Under the pieces are notes generated by a model. That model worked only from the letters and a program-made list of their open reading frames with translations, ran no database searches and was not told the DNA's origin. A DNA stretch of 32,850 nt, taken from a virus. The DNA lies in the IMG/VR virus record IMGVR_UViG_3300025711_000261, positions 1 to 32,850 of that record. One strand, given 5' to 3'. A program made the translations under genes and the position numbers. Shown here piece by piece: positions 1 to 6,428 of this stretch (within the stretch, counting starts at the first letter, position 1; each line of letters opens with the position of its first letter).

Positions 1-471
1 ATGAAAACTCACGGGGATCTGTTCGACAAACACCTCCTTCCAGATCTTGACGATCAGACTGCCTTACTCAAAGCGCATCTTTTGATTGAAGAGATGCTCA
101 GAGACTTTTGCTACAAATCAGTGCGCTCACCCGAACACCTCCGTAAAGCCCGCCTTAACTTCACACAAGTCACCAAGCTCGCGAGATCACTATGTGCCTT
201 TGACTCTGCACAGCTCGGTCATGTGTGGGGGATGGTAAAGCTGGTGAACGACCTAAGGAATTTCATGGCTCATGAACTTGAGCCTGACGTAATCAAGTTC
301 GAAACGTGTCGGGACTCATTGATCAAGTCTTCTGGACTCAAACAGACTGAAAGTGATGGCTCACCGGTGAAACGTCTGGCTCCCAGCTTGAGCTACCTCT
401 GCGGAGCGATGTCCGCGATGCTACAGGTCTCGTTAGCGATCCAATTCCCTGACGATTTCGCGACCGACTGA
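1..471 (+). CDS. HEPN-like domain protein, function unknown
   Basis: Protein of 156 residues, mostly predicted helix. It contains RNFMAH at residues 86-91, which fits the R-x4-6-H motif of HEPN domains; an amphipathic helix precedes it (about 20-40). HEPN proteins are often RNases in toxin-antitoxin or defence modules, though some (MltR/DUF4145-like) have no known nuclease role. No nucleotidyltransferase partner is visible downstream, and anything upstream lies outside the window. The ATG is at base 1, so the true start could be further left. Base composition is less GC-rich than the phage late genes, which suggests accessory DNA. The family call rests on one motif plus the helical pattern; a catalytic role is inference. 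Confidence 0.55.
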   Translation: MKTHGDLFDKHLLPDLDDQTALLKAHLLIEEMLRDFCYKSVRSPEHLRKARLNFTQVTKLARSLCAFDSAQLGHVWGMVKLVNDLRNFMAHELEPDVIKFETCRDSLIKSSGLKQTESDGSPVKRLAPSLSYLCGAMSAMLQVSLAIQFPDDFATD

Positions 472-553
472 ACGGAACAGACGCAAAGAGTCAGCACAGT
501 TGAGCCGACCTCCTACAGGTGCCGATCCTAAAATCCGCCGGGGTCCGAAAAAA

Positions 554-770
554 TAGTAATATTAGTAATATCCACTCTGAAAAACGGCCACAGCCCTTGT
601 CTATCAAGGCTTCCAGCGGTTTGGGGGAGGGCGATATTTAAGCGATAGGAAGGCGATAGTATTACCTTTCTTAGAAGCTATATTTCTATTCCTTAAAACC
701 CAATGAATCCGGGGGTTTGACAGAAATATTACTTTTCATATCGCTTCATATTACCTTCCCTTGTAATACC
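554..770. repeat. Iteron-like cluster of short repeats in AT-rich DNA
   Basis: Seen directly: a perfect tandem 9-mer TAGTAATAT at 554-562 and 563-571; three GCGATA copies starting at 631, 642 and 653, exactly 11 bp apart; three direct copies of TATTACYTTYC at 660-670, 727-737 and 749-759; and GTAATACC in the opposite sense at 763-770. Inverse TATCGC copies occur near 740 and 825. One-helical-turn spacing suggests cooperative binding by a protein on one DNA face, as at replication origins, partition sites or operators. The binding protein is unknown. Confidence 0.5.
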
Positions 771-1406
771 AAAAGCCCAGTAAAACCGTGGTCTCCAGAC
801 CCATTACCACTCCCGTATAGCTGATATCGCTCTTTTCGAAACGACCACCCCTCACTTAAGAATCAATCTCAATAGAACGACGTTTTTTCAGGGGCCCTAA
901 TCGGTTGCACAAAGTGAAAATTGATCGTCGATCGTGTTCAGTTCTGTGAAATCCATCAAACACGCCTCAACCCCCCTCAGTCGTGGCCTGCAGGGAATTC
1001 AGCCTGCCCCCGCCTCCAGCCAATCTCCGCCTCAAAAAGATCGTGCGCGTTTTTGAAAAAACACATAAACCCACCTTTTAAAACGTTTTTGCCCAATGAA
1101 ACCGGGGACTCCACCGATACCCTGTCCGTGACCAACCTGAGCGCTCCTGTGCAATCGCGCTGCATTTCCCTTCAAAACTTTGCACTTTGTGAAATGGCCG
1201 ATCCCCTGCAGAGCCCCACGGCCCGCCTGGGCTAGAGGTTCGTTTGCACTACATCCGGACTTGCACAAAAAAAGGACACAAAGCCCGTCGGCGGGAGGGG
1301 GATAAGTGCTTTTTCTCCCAGTTTTTTCTTGCTCACGCGGATTTCGAGATTGCCGCCCGGTCGGCACTTCGTCGGATCAGCGCCCAGCCAAACACACACG
1401 GCAATA

Positions 1407-1426
1407 TACTGTACTCATATACAGTA
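1407..1426. promoter_or_regulatory. LexA (SOS) box
   Basis: TACTGTACTCATATACAGTA is a near-ideal LexA site (CTGT-N8-ACAG with TA on both flanks). It ends 27 bp before the ATG at 1454, which suits repression of the promoter driving the two following genes. Induction by DNA damage is therefore expected. Confidence 0.9.
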
Positions 1427-1453
1427 CATTGATGAACCAGTAGGGCCAACGCG

Positions 1454-1696
1454 ATGACGAGCGCAAGTGACTTCACACAGAGCAGTACGACCGCCTTTTG
1501 GCGAGAGCTGCTGCGAGATGAGGCTGCATTGCTGCGCCACCCAGGGGCACACCATAAAAAGCTACTTGACGCGGCACACGCACTGCATAGGGCTCAGCTG
1601 ATTGATAGTGATGATCTGGCCGATCTACTTGAGCAAGCGGATAGTGCACTGGAGTATGCCGTGGAGGCGCTTCTGGATGAACCAGGCGACCACTAG
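1454..1696 (+). CDS. SOS-regulated small protein, first gene of LexA operon
   Basis: Protein of 80 residues, acidic and helix-rich with many Ala and Leu; no domain recognised. It starts 27 bp after the LexA box, with only a weak ribosome binding site (GTAGGG, somewhat distant). The next gene follows 12 bp downstream and both end before a strong terminator, so the pair forms a short SOS operon. By position (beyond the tail end of the late operon) it resembles the LexA-controlled tum-orf97 operon of coliphage 186, whose Tum protein inactivates the CI repressor. No sequence similarity to Tum was established. The SOS link is well supported; an antirepressor role is inference. Confidence 0.7.
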   Translation: MTSASDFTQSSTTAFWRELLRDEAALLRHPGAHHKKLLDAAHALHRAQLIDSDDLADLLEQADSALEYAVEALLDEPGDH

Positions 1697-1708
1697 GGGG
1701 GAATTATC

Positions 1709-2005
1709 ATGCACATGCTAGTGACCCCGATGCGCTGCAAGGGCGTGGCTTTGGACCCACAAGAAAGGAGGCGTTATCCGGCGATCAGGGGTGACGTACT
1801 TGTAGCATCCGCTACAAGCAACGAGCTTGGCCGAAGCTCAAATGTAGCGCGGGTATCGAAGGGGATGCCGTTGGAACCTGATCCACTGCCTCGGTTGCTC
1901 GATGCGAATTTATCCGGAATGGCCCCGAACGGTTTCGTGCTGAGCGGCATTGAGTACGTCGACGGATGCGCTTATGCGCAGTCCTGGTGGTGCCGTCTCG
2001 CTTAA
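1709..2005 (+). CDS. Second gene of the SOS operon, unknown function
   Basis: Protein of 98 residues with a strong ribosome binding site (GGGGGGA about 7 nt before ATG). No domain recognised. The N-terminal third is basic and contains a short RRRYP motif; the C-terminus ends in an aromatic stretch with a WWCR motif. It follows the 80-residue gene closely and is almost certainly co-transcribed under LexA control. A bidirectional terminator lies 18 bp after its stop. Candidate roles are antirepressor partner or another SOS-induced prophage function, but nothing in the protein itself shows which. Confidence 0.65.
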   Translation: MHMLVTPMRCKGVALDPQERRRYPAIRGDVLVASATSNELGRSSNVARVSKGMPLEPDPLPRLLDANLSGMAPNGFVLSGIEYVDGCAYAQSWWCRLA

Positions 2006-2022
2006 TAGCTCAGGGCAAAAGA

Positions 2023-2050
2023 AAACAGAGGCCGAAGCCTCTGTTTTTTT
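2023..2050. terminator. Bidirectional rho-independent terminator
   Basis: Perfect 8-bp stem ACAGAGGC (2025-2032) / GCCTCTGT (2037-2044) with a CGAA loop, followed by a seven-T run on the plus strand and preceded by an A-rich run (AAAAGAAAA) that gives a U-rich tail on the minus strand. It closes the SOS operon from the left and the 33-codon minus-strand gene from the right. Confidence 0.9.
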
Positions 2051-2056
2051 GTTGCC

Positions 2057-2158
2057 TTACACCTGCTGAAAGATTTTGAATAAGCGGAAAGCCCAGTAGG
2101 CCGTCTGCAAAATCCGAATCACTTCTTCAGGGAGGTAGCGCGCAATGAAATTTTTCAT
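2057..2158 (-). CDS. Candidate 33-residue small protein
   Basis: A short ORF of 34 codons including stop, encoding an amphipathic, aromatic-rich helix (begins MKNFIARYLPEEV, ends RLFKIFQQV). GGAG lies about 9 nt upstream of the ATG, and the ORF ends 7 bp before the bidirectional terminator, so it has the punctuation of a real gene. The start codon lies inside a perfect 8-bp hairpin (2143-2160), and an 8-bp segment of the coding sequence is complementary to the leader (2133-2140 with 2213-2220). Small hydrophobic peptides with sequestered starts are typical of type I toxins, but no antisense RNA is proven. Could also be a leader peptide. Confidence 0.55.
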   Translation of the reverse strand: MKNFIARYLPEEVIRILQTAYWAFRLFKIFQQV

Positions 2159-2220
2159 TGAATATACTCCGCTGCTTAGTAGGCCACACCATTAGTGAGT
2201 GTGGTTCTTCCACGCTACCT
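2133..2220 (-). other. Structured mRNA leader/start region of the 33-codon gene
   Basis: Three nested stems are seen: AGGTAGCG (2220 to 2213) with CGCTACCT (2140 to 2133), closing the domain; CCACAC with GTGTGG (2184-2189 and 2199-2204), extended by a U-G wobble only in minus-strand RNA; and CAATGAAA with TTTCATTG (2143-2150 and 2153-2160), which contains the start codon. Together these would hide the translation start. Folding was done by eye. Confidence 0.5.
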
Positions 2221-2262
2221 GGCAATACCCGGCAGACTCCTATTCAACTAATCAACGAATAC

Positions 2263-2310
2263 CGTTAATTACGGACAATACATTCGAGTATTCGAACACC
2301 GTAACTAACG
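2263..2310 (-). other. 48-bp nested inverted repeat, probable RNA stem
   Basis: Outer arms CGTTAATTACGG (2263-2274) and CCGTAACTAACG (2299-2310) pair at 11 of 12 positions in DNA, and at 12 of 12 in minus-strand RNA, where the odd pair becomes G-U. Inner arms TTCGA/TCGAA (2283-2287, 2292-2296) form a second stem. The wobble bias suggests a minus-strand transcript, the same strand as the 33-codon gene downstream. A protein-binding operator is the alternative. Confidence 0.45.
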
Positions 2311-2490
2311 ACAGTTGAAAAGTGATCACGCTTGACGGAGTCGGCACAGAGCAATAGTCTTCGGACTGTGAGATACAAAGATTTGCTTCAGTAGCGCTTC
2401 TGGGGAGAATCCTAACACAGGATTCAAGCTAGGGAAGTAGCTGAAGATGCTCCATCCGGGCCCGCCATTGTGCGGGCCTACTCATTTCTG

Positions 2491-2676
2491 ATGGCCGGCC
2501 ACCTTAGCGTTTTGCAGATATCTCGCTAAGTACCGGGGTTTCAGGGTGAAGCTTGATCAAATATGCTTAGCGCTTGCTAAACGCTTACTGAAACATCCTG
2601 AAACATTTCTCTCGACGAAACTAAGATGGCCGGCCGAAGCATATAACTCGCCGGCCATAACTTATGATGGCCGGCC
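2491..2676. repeat. ATGGCCGGCC repeats
   Basis: Identical ATGGCCGGCC at 2491-2500, 2626-2635 and 2667-2676, plus an inverted 9-bp copy GCCGGCCAT at 2650-2658. The inverted copy can form a 9-bp stem with either neighbour (loops of 15 or 8 nt). All lie in non-coding DNA just past the last late gene, so a transcription terminator, an mRNA 3'-end stabiliser or a protein-binding array are possible. Confidence 0.55.
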
Positions 2677-2748
2677 GACTTACATGTCGTCTTTAAACGA
2701 CAAGTCAATACCATCAAACTGCTGTCAAACTTAAATCTGGCAACTGGT

Positions 2749-3720
2749 CTACAGGGTGATTTCTTTAGTTTTTGATAGCATTTTTGCTGCGAGAACCGAG
2801 TTTTCTGTAAAAGCAGGGGCATTACTTGGAACTGGTGTGGATCCGTGCGTATGGCCAGCCAGCTGTACATTCATCTGCTGCATCAGGTCGAGCAGATCGC
2901 AGAGCACCTGCAGCACGTTTACCCCTTCAGATCCTAACCAGGTCTTGGGCGCGGCCATTCGTTGGCTGACCGCTGCAACGCATTTACGCATCCCCTGAAT
3001 CCTTTCCTCCATATCGCCGCCCACCGTGGCGTTATGCTTCTGCCCCACAACCAGATTCAAGTCACGCCCGGTCGCCTGGTGCAAATCATCCACCGCCGCA
3101 AGGCTCGCGGATCCGCCCGACAACAGCTTGAGCGCGCCCAGCGCCTCGATCTTCTTGATCCCACCCACAGACTCGGTGGAATGATCGTCCACTGTCCTGG
3201 TGTGACTCTGGAAGCTCTCAGTGTTCTGCATCGCCTCCACTTCCCGTTCGATCGCCTTGTCCTGGATCTTGCCGTCGGTTTGGCGCAGCCAGTTGCCGTC
3301 GGCGTCGACGCGCTGCTGGCAGGCCTCGCTGTGCTGCCACACCTGGTCACCCTTCGGCACCCGGGGCAGGCTCAGCCCGTGTGGCAGGATCTGGGTGATA
3401 AAGGGTTTGTGCGGCAGACCATAGGCAAAGCTGACCACCACGGTGGTGCCCTCTTCCGGAAAGCCAAACATGCCAGCCTCTTGCCCGCCCATCGGTGCCG
3501 GCAGCGGCAAGCCGGTCAGGATCGGCAGCGCGGGATCTGGCTCGCCATCGGGCAGCAGCACTTCCACGTCGACGCCAAAGCGCGGCCGGAAGTCGTCGCA
3601 CAGACCAGGTGCGGCCGGTGCATCAGGCACGGCCACCACGCGGCCAAAGCGTGGCAGGTGGTAGCCGCCGGTGAGTTCGGGGAATTGCCGCTCTACGCTG
3701 CGACGGATTGCGTCATCCAT
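2749..3720 (-). CDS. V: Baseplate spike protein (gpV-like)
   Basis: Central tail spike that pierces the outer membrane. The protein has 323 residues, longer than P2 gpV (about 211). The N-terminal part (about 20-130) looks like the OB-fold domain of baseplate assembly protein V (GxxxxGFPEEG-type strand followed by SFAYGLPHKPFI). The C-terminal half would form the beta-helical stalk, and HTH at residues 290-292 fits the metal-binding H-x-H of spike apices. It is the last gene of the late operon and its start overlaps the preceding hub gene by 28 bp. No clear terminator follows; the inverted repeats at 2626-2676 are candidates. Confidence 0.8.
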   Translation of the reverse strand: MDDAIRRSVERQFPELTGGYHLPRFGRVVAVPDAPAAPGLCDDFRPRFGVDVEVLLPDGEPDPALPILTGLPLPAPMGGQEAGMFGFPEEGTTVVVSFAYGLPHKPFITQILPHGLSLPRVPKGDQVWQHSEACQQRVDADGNWLRQTDGKIQDKAIEREVEAMQNTESFQSHTRTVDDHSTESVGGIKKIEALGALKLLSGGSASLAAVDDLHQATGRDLNLVVGQKHNATVGGDMEERIQGMRKCVAAVSQRMAAPKTWLGSEGVNVLQVLCDLLDLMQQMNVQLAGHTHGSTPVPSNAPAFTENSVLAAKMLSKTKEITL

Positions 3721-4397
3721 TTGATCGCCATTTGATTGCCGGCAAGGGTCACGCTGGTGATCCTCTCGCCCTGGTTGATGGTTGCACCTGGTCGCAGTCC
3801 GGGAAGGGCCGCGATCATTGCGCTCTGGTTACCCTGGTAGCCGTCGAACAGTTCGACCGGCAGCTGCAGCGGCGGGCGGATCCCGAAGAAACTATCGGCC
3901 CAACTGCCCACAAACACTTCGCCGTCGCCCTGCTGCTGCCAGATAAAGTCGGGGATGCTGAATACGCTGGCCAGGCTGTCCATCGCCAGGTAGCCGGCGG
4001 CCAGGCTGTAGAAAAACGGGGCTTTGACCTTGGCGTAGCCCTTGTCCGGCACGCGGAAGCGCAAGCCGGTCTTGTCGCTGACCTCGGCCAGCACGCCCTG
4101 CAGGTCGACGTGTCGCAGGTTCAACGGCATAGGCTGCGACAGGATCGCCGCCAGTTCGCGGCAGACCAGGATCTGCTGCACGCTGTTGATCGCCGTCGAG
4201 CGTTCAACAAAGCCAATGAAGTGGCGCTGCAGCGGGCCGTCGTTGTAGCCGACATCGAGCATCACCAGACCTTTGACTGGGGCGCCGGCCTGGATGGTGA
4301 AGGTCGCCCGGCCGGGGCTTTTGATGTCCAGCCGAACTTCATCCTTAACCAGCGGGTACGGCGTGCCGCCGATCGTCAGTACCTTGTGCAGTTTCAT
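3693..4397 (-). CDS. Baseplate hub protein
   Basis: Protein of 234 residues with beta-rich, gpD/gp27-like features, including an N-terminal small barrel (KVLTIGGTPYPLV) and a FIGFVERSTAI segment typical of tail hub proteins that form the ring joining tube and spike. It overlaps the downstream spike gene by 28 bp and the upstream gene by 4 bp, so the three are translationally coupled. Adjacent hub and spike genes are usual in contractile tails. The residue-level resemblance is moderate and the call relies partly on this context. Confidence 0.6.
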   Translation of the reverse strand: MKLHKVLTIGGTPYPLVKDEVRLDIKSPGRATFTIQAGAPVKGLVMLDVGYNDGPLQRHFIGFVERSTAINSVQQILVCRELAAILSQPMPLNLRHVDLQGVLAEVSDKTGLRFRVPDKGYAKVKAPFFYSLAAGYLAMDSLASVFSIPDFIWQQQGDGEVFVGSWADSFFGIRPPLQLPVELFDGYQGNQSAMIAALPGLRPGATINQGERITSVTLAGNQMAIKWMTQSVAA

Positions 4398-4942
4398 GGT
4401 GTCGGGGCCAGCCAGTCATCGACCTTTTTCAAGGTCCGTTCAAAGCCGCTCAGTTCCTCGGGCGTGCCGGTACCGTCGCCCCCACCCGCAGCGGCGCCGC
4501 CGACCGCAGAACCCGGGCCGGATTGGGACGTGACACTGTTGCCGGCGCGACGATTCTCTACCCGTTCGGGGTTGGACAGTTTCTCTGACAGGGTGAACTG
4601 CACCAGCCACTGACTGAGGATGTCGTCTTCCCGCGCACTCACACCGTCGCTGAATTGCACTTCGCGGATCCCGAACGCGGCGGCGGTGTCGTTGACGATC
4701 CGATACATCTTGAGCTGGCCACCGCCGGCCGTGGCCTCGGCCAGGCGCATCAGGTCGCGCAGTTGCACCGCGTCAACGAACGGAACCGCCATGCTTACGG
4801 CCAGGGTTTTGGGTTTGAAGCCCTTATGTGCCGTCTGGCTGTTGCTGGTCTGCCCCGAAAGGTCGTCGCTTTCGATACGCAGGTTGGCCGTGATTTTCAG
4901 GCGCTTGCCCAGGATCTGTTGGCCGTCGAGTAAAAGCGTCAT
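4394..4942 (-). CDS. Putative baseplate complex protein
   Basis: Start placed at the ATG at 4942, giving 182 residues and an ATGA overlap with the preceding gene; an upstream extension to 5017 lacks support. It begins MTLLLDGQQILGKRLKITAN. The first 130 residues look like a compact beta/alpha domain, followed by a low-complexity Gly/Ala/Ser linker (roughly residues 125-160) and an acidic-hydrophobic tail ending DDWLAPTP. Its position between an unknown tail gene and the hub suggests a baseplate component, as annotated in related HP1/K139-type phages. Function is inferred from location. Confidence 0.5.
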   Translation of the reverse strand: MTLLLDGQQILGKRLKITANLRIESDDLSGQTSNSQTAHKGFKPKTLAVSMAVPFVDAVQLRDLMRLAEATAGGGQLKMYRIVNDTAAAFGIREVQFSDGVSAREDDILSQWLVQFTLSEKLSNPERVENRRAGNSVTSQSGPGSAVGGAAAGGGDGTGTPEELSGFERTLKKVDDWLAPTP

Positions 4943-5862
4943 AGGCCAACCAACTCCCGAACAAAGCTCAAACCGTCCCGCGAACCCACCAACAACACAC
5001 CAGCGCACAGCACCCATTCATGACCAGGTGCATCGCCCTGCAGCAAGGCGCGGCGCAGCTCGTTGTTGTCGCCTGGGCCCAGGATCCGCGCACGTATGCT
5101 GTGATCGGCATTGCCGCCGGCCAGCAAGGCTTTCAGGTCGTTCAACTGTTTGTCGCGGCCTTTCTGCTGAGCAGCCTTGCGACCGGCCAATGCCGCCAAG
5201 TCCCCCATGGGCGAGCTGTCAGCCGCGTAGCTCTCCAGGACAGCGATCTGGCCGGCCATGGATTGCTTGGCAGCCTTGACCACCGTGCAACGCTCCAGGG
5301 GCAGCGCCGACCAACGCGGCAAAGGCCCGGCGCTGGGGATCTCCCACTTTTCAGACTCCAGCCGCGACAAGTTCCGAGCTCGACGTTCAGCGCGCACCAG
5401 GTCAGGGATCGGTAGCAATGCATTAAAGCGCGCCAGGGTCTCGGCGAACTGATCCAGGCGCGTGCCGAGGAACATCAGCGACAACGCATATTGAGGGCCA
5501 GCCGGCCGGCCGTTGTCGCTGGCGTCGACCAGTTTGGCGGCCAGCTGCTGCAGCAAGTTCGGCGCGGACAGAAAACGCTGGTGGCCACGGCCCTGCCCTA
5601 CCCCACTTTGAAACGGCGTCACGCTCAGGCACGCCGGCGCCTCGCCCATTTGCCCCGCCAGTGCAGCACGACCGGCCTCGATCGCGCCCTTGGCCGCACC
5701 ACCCACTGGCCCGGGGTTGGTGCTGGTCATGCCGTCAAGGCCGGCCAAGCGTTGGCCGGTGCTGGTCAGCTCTTTACCGGCCAATTTCTGGGCTGCTGAC
5801 AGCTCGCCCATCCACTGAGTGGCTTGCTCAGGCCAGCGCATGGTCACAGGTGCCCACGTCAT
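4939..5862 (-). CDS. Tail-region protein of unknown function
   Basis: Protein of 307 residues starting at the ATG at 5862, which overlaps the stop of the preceding gene as ATGA; this is preferred over the 5880 start. It is Ala/Leu/Gly-rich and largely helical. There is a Gly-rich segment near residues 40-65 and a helical middle with a QFAETLARFNALLPIPD stretch. No enzymatic motif is visible. It sits between the fibre chaperone and baseplate genes in an unbroken chain of overlapping genes, so a structural or assembly role in the tail tip is likely. No specific family is recognised. Confidence 0.55.
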   Translation of the reverse strand: MTWAPVTMRWPEQATQWMGELSAAQKLAGKELTSTGQRLAGLDGMTSTNPGPVGGAAKGAIEAGRAALAGQMGEAPACLSVTPFQSGVGQGRGHQRFLSAPNLLQQLAAKLVDASDNGRPAGPQYALSLMFLGTRLDQFAETLARFNALLPIPDLVRAERRARNLSRLESEKWEIPSAGPLPRWSALPLERCTVVKAAKQSMAGQIAVLESYAADSSPMGDLAALAGRKAAQQKGRDKQLNDLKALLAGGNADHSIRARILGPGDNNELRRALLQGDAPGHEWVLCAGVLLVGSRDGLSFVRELVGL

Positions 5863-6419
5863 GGCTGCACACTCTCCCACGTGACGCTCTTCAAGGCGTC
5901 GACATCACCGGAGCCCAGCGCTCGATCCAACTGCTGCTTGAGATCGTTGGCGTACTGCAGCAACTGCAGTTTGAACACTGTGAGATCATCACCGACCTGG
6001 CGCAGTTGCTCGGCAGTGTGCAACCGGAAGTCTTTCGCCCCCAACTCGTCACGACAGGCATAGGGCATATCAACCCCGCGCAAAATGGCGCCGGTCAGGT
6101 TCAGTTGATCGTCAAACTGGCTGCTGTATTCAAAGCGCTCACCCAACGCGCTGGATTGGAATCCACCGGTGATAGCGTCTACACAGGCCGCATCGATCTC
6201 TTCGATTTTCGCCGCATAGCGCGCTTCCAGGGTTTGGCTTTCGCCCTCGTTGTGGCCTCTGATCGCAACGGGTAAACCGTCCAAGTCACGACCAATGCTT
6301 GCCCCCGATGATTGGGCGTCAAGTAAACCTCGGAAAGTCGCGGTGGCAATCTGGATTGATCCAGGTCCATCTACCCCAAAGGCCCAGCGCTGATCAGCGT
6401 CTATCCATGTTGCAAACAT
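5859..6419 (-). CDS. Putative tail fibre assembly protein (DUF4376-like)
   Basis: Protein of 186 residues directly after the tail fibre gene, the usual place for a fibre chaperone. The C-terminal ~100 residues (an ALGERFEYSSQFDDQLNL-type motif, then two long helices) resemble the DUF4376 domain common in fibre assembly proteins. The N-terminal ~60 residues carry a small beta domain with WIDADQRWAF. It would help fold or trimerise the adhesin. It starts 9 bp after the fibre stop and overlaps the next gene by 4 bp. Confidence 0.55.
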   Translation of the reverse strand: MFATWIDADQRWAFGVDGPGSIQIATATFRGLLDAQSSGASIGRDLDGLPVAIRGHNEGESQTLEARYAAKIEEIDAACVDAITGGFQSSALGERFEYSSQFDDQLNLTGAILRGVDMPYACRDELGAKDFRLHTAEQLRQVGDDLTVFKLQLLQYANDLKQQLDRALGSGDVDALKSVTWESVQP

Positions 6420-6428
6420 TCTGTGTCC

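Larger units (their letters stand above)
472..1453. other. Long intergenic stretch without a supported gene
   Basis: Nearly 1 kb without a convincing gene. Open frames here (for example 921-1235 plus strand, 1032-1367 minus strand) lack a good ribosome binding site and have a low-complexity, out-of-frame look. The left half (550-830) is AT-rich and carries short repeats listed separately. TGCACAAAGTG at 905-915 has an inverted counterpart CACTTTGTG near 1185-1193, and a third TTGCACAAA lies near 1261. These could be operator half-sites. The right end holds the LexA box and presumably the promoter of the following operon. Confidence 0.6.
2159..2748. other. Non-coding, repeat- and hairpin-rich zone beyond the tail operon
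   Basis: No gene over 40 codons is supported here. Besides the features listed separately, it holds a GC hairpin GGCCCGC-N6-GCGGGCC near 2459-2478 without a U-tract, an inverted repeat CTTAGCG-N14-CGCTAAG near 2503-2530 followed by TTAGCGCTTGCTAA near 2568-2581, a direct repeat CTGAAACAT at 2588-2596 and 2598-2606 (10-bp period), and TGTCGT/ACGACA at 2685-2702. It may contain the left attachment site or the late-operon terminator; neither could be pinned down. Confidence 0.5.

Noticed and set aside
921-1367. Open frames on both strands
   Set aside because: No ribosome binding sites, low-complexity translations, overlapping one another; treated as non-coding.
2133-2220. Retron-like ncRNA (complementary arms around stems)
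   Set aside because: No reverse transcriptase gene in the window.
2459-2478. GC hairpin as late-operon terminator
   Set aside because: No U-tract on either strand and about 270 bp beyond the last late gene.
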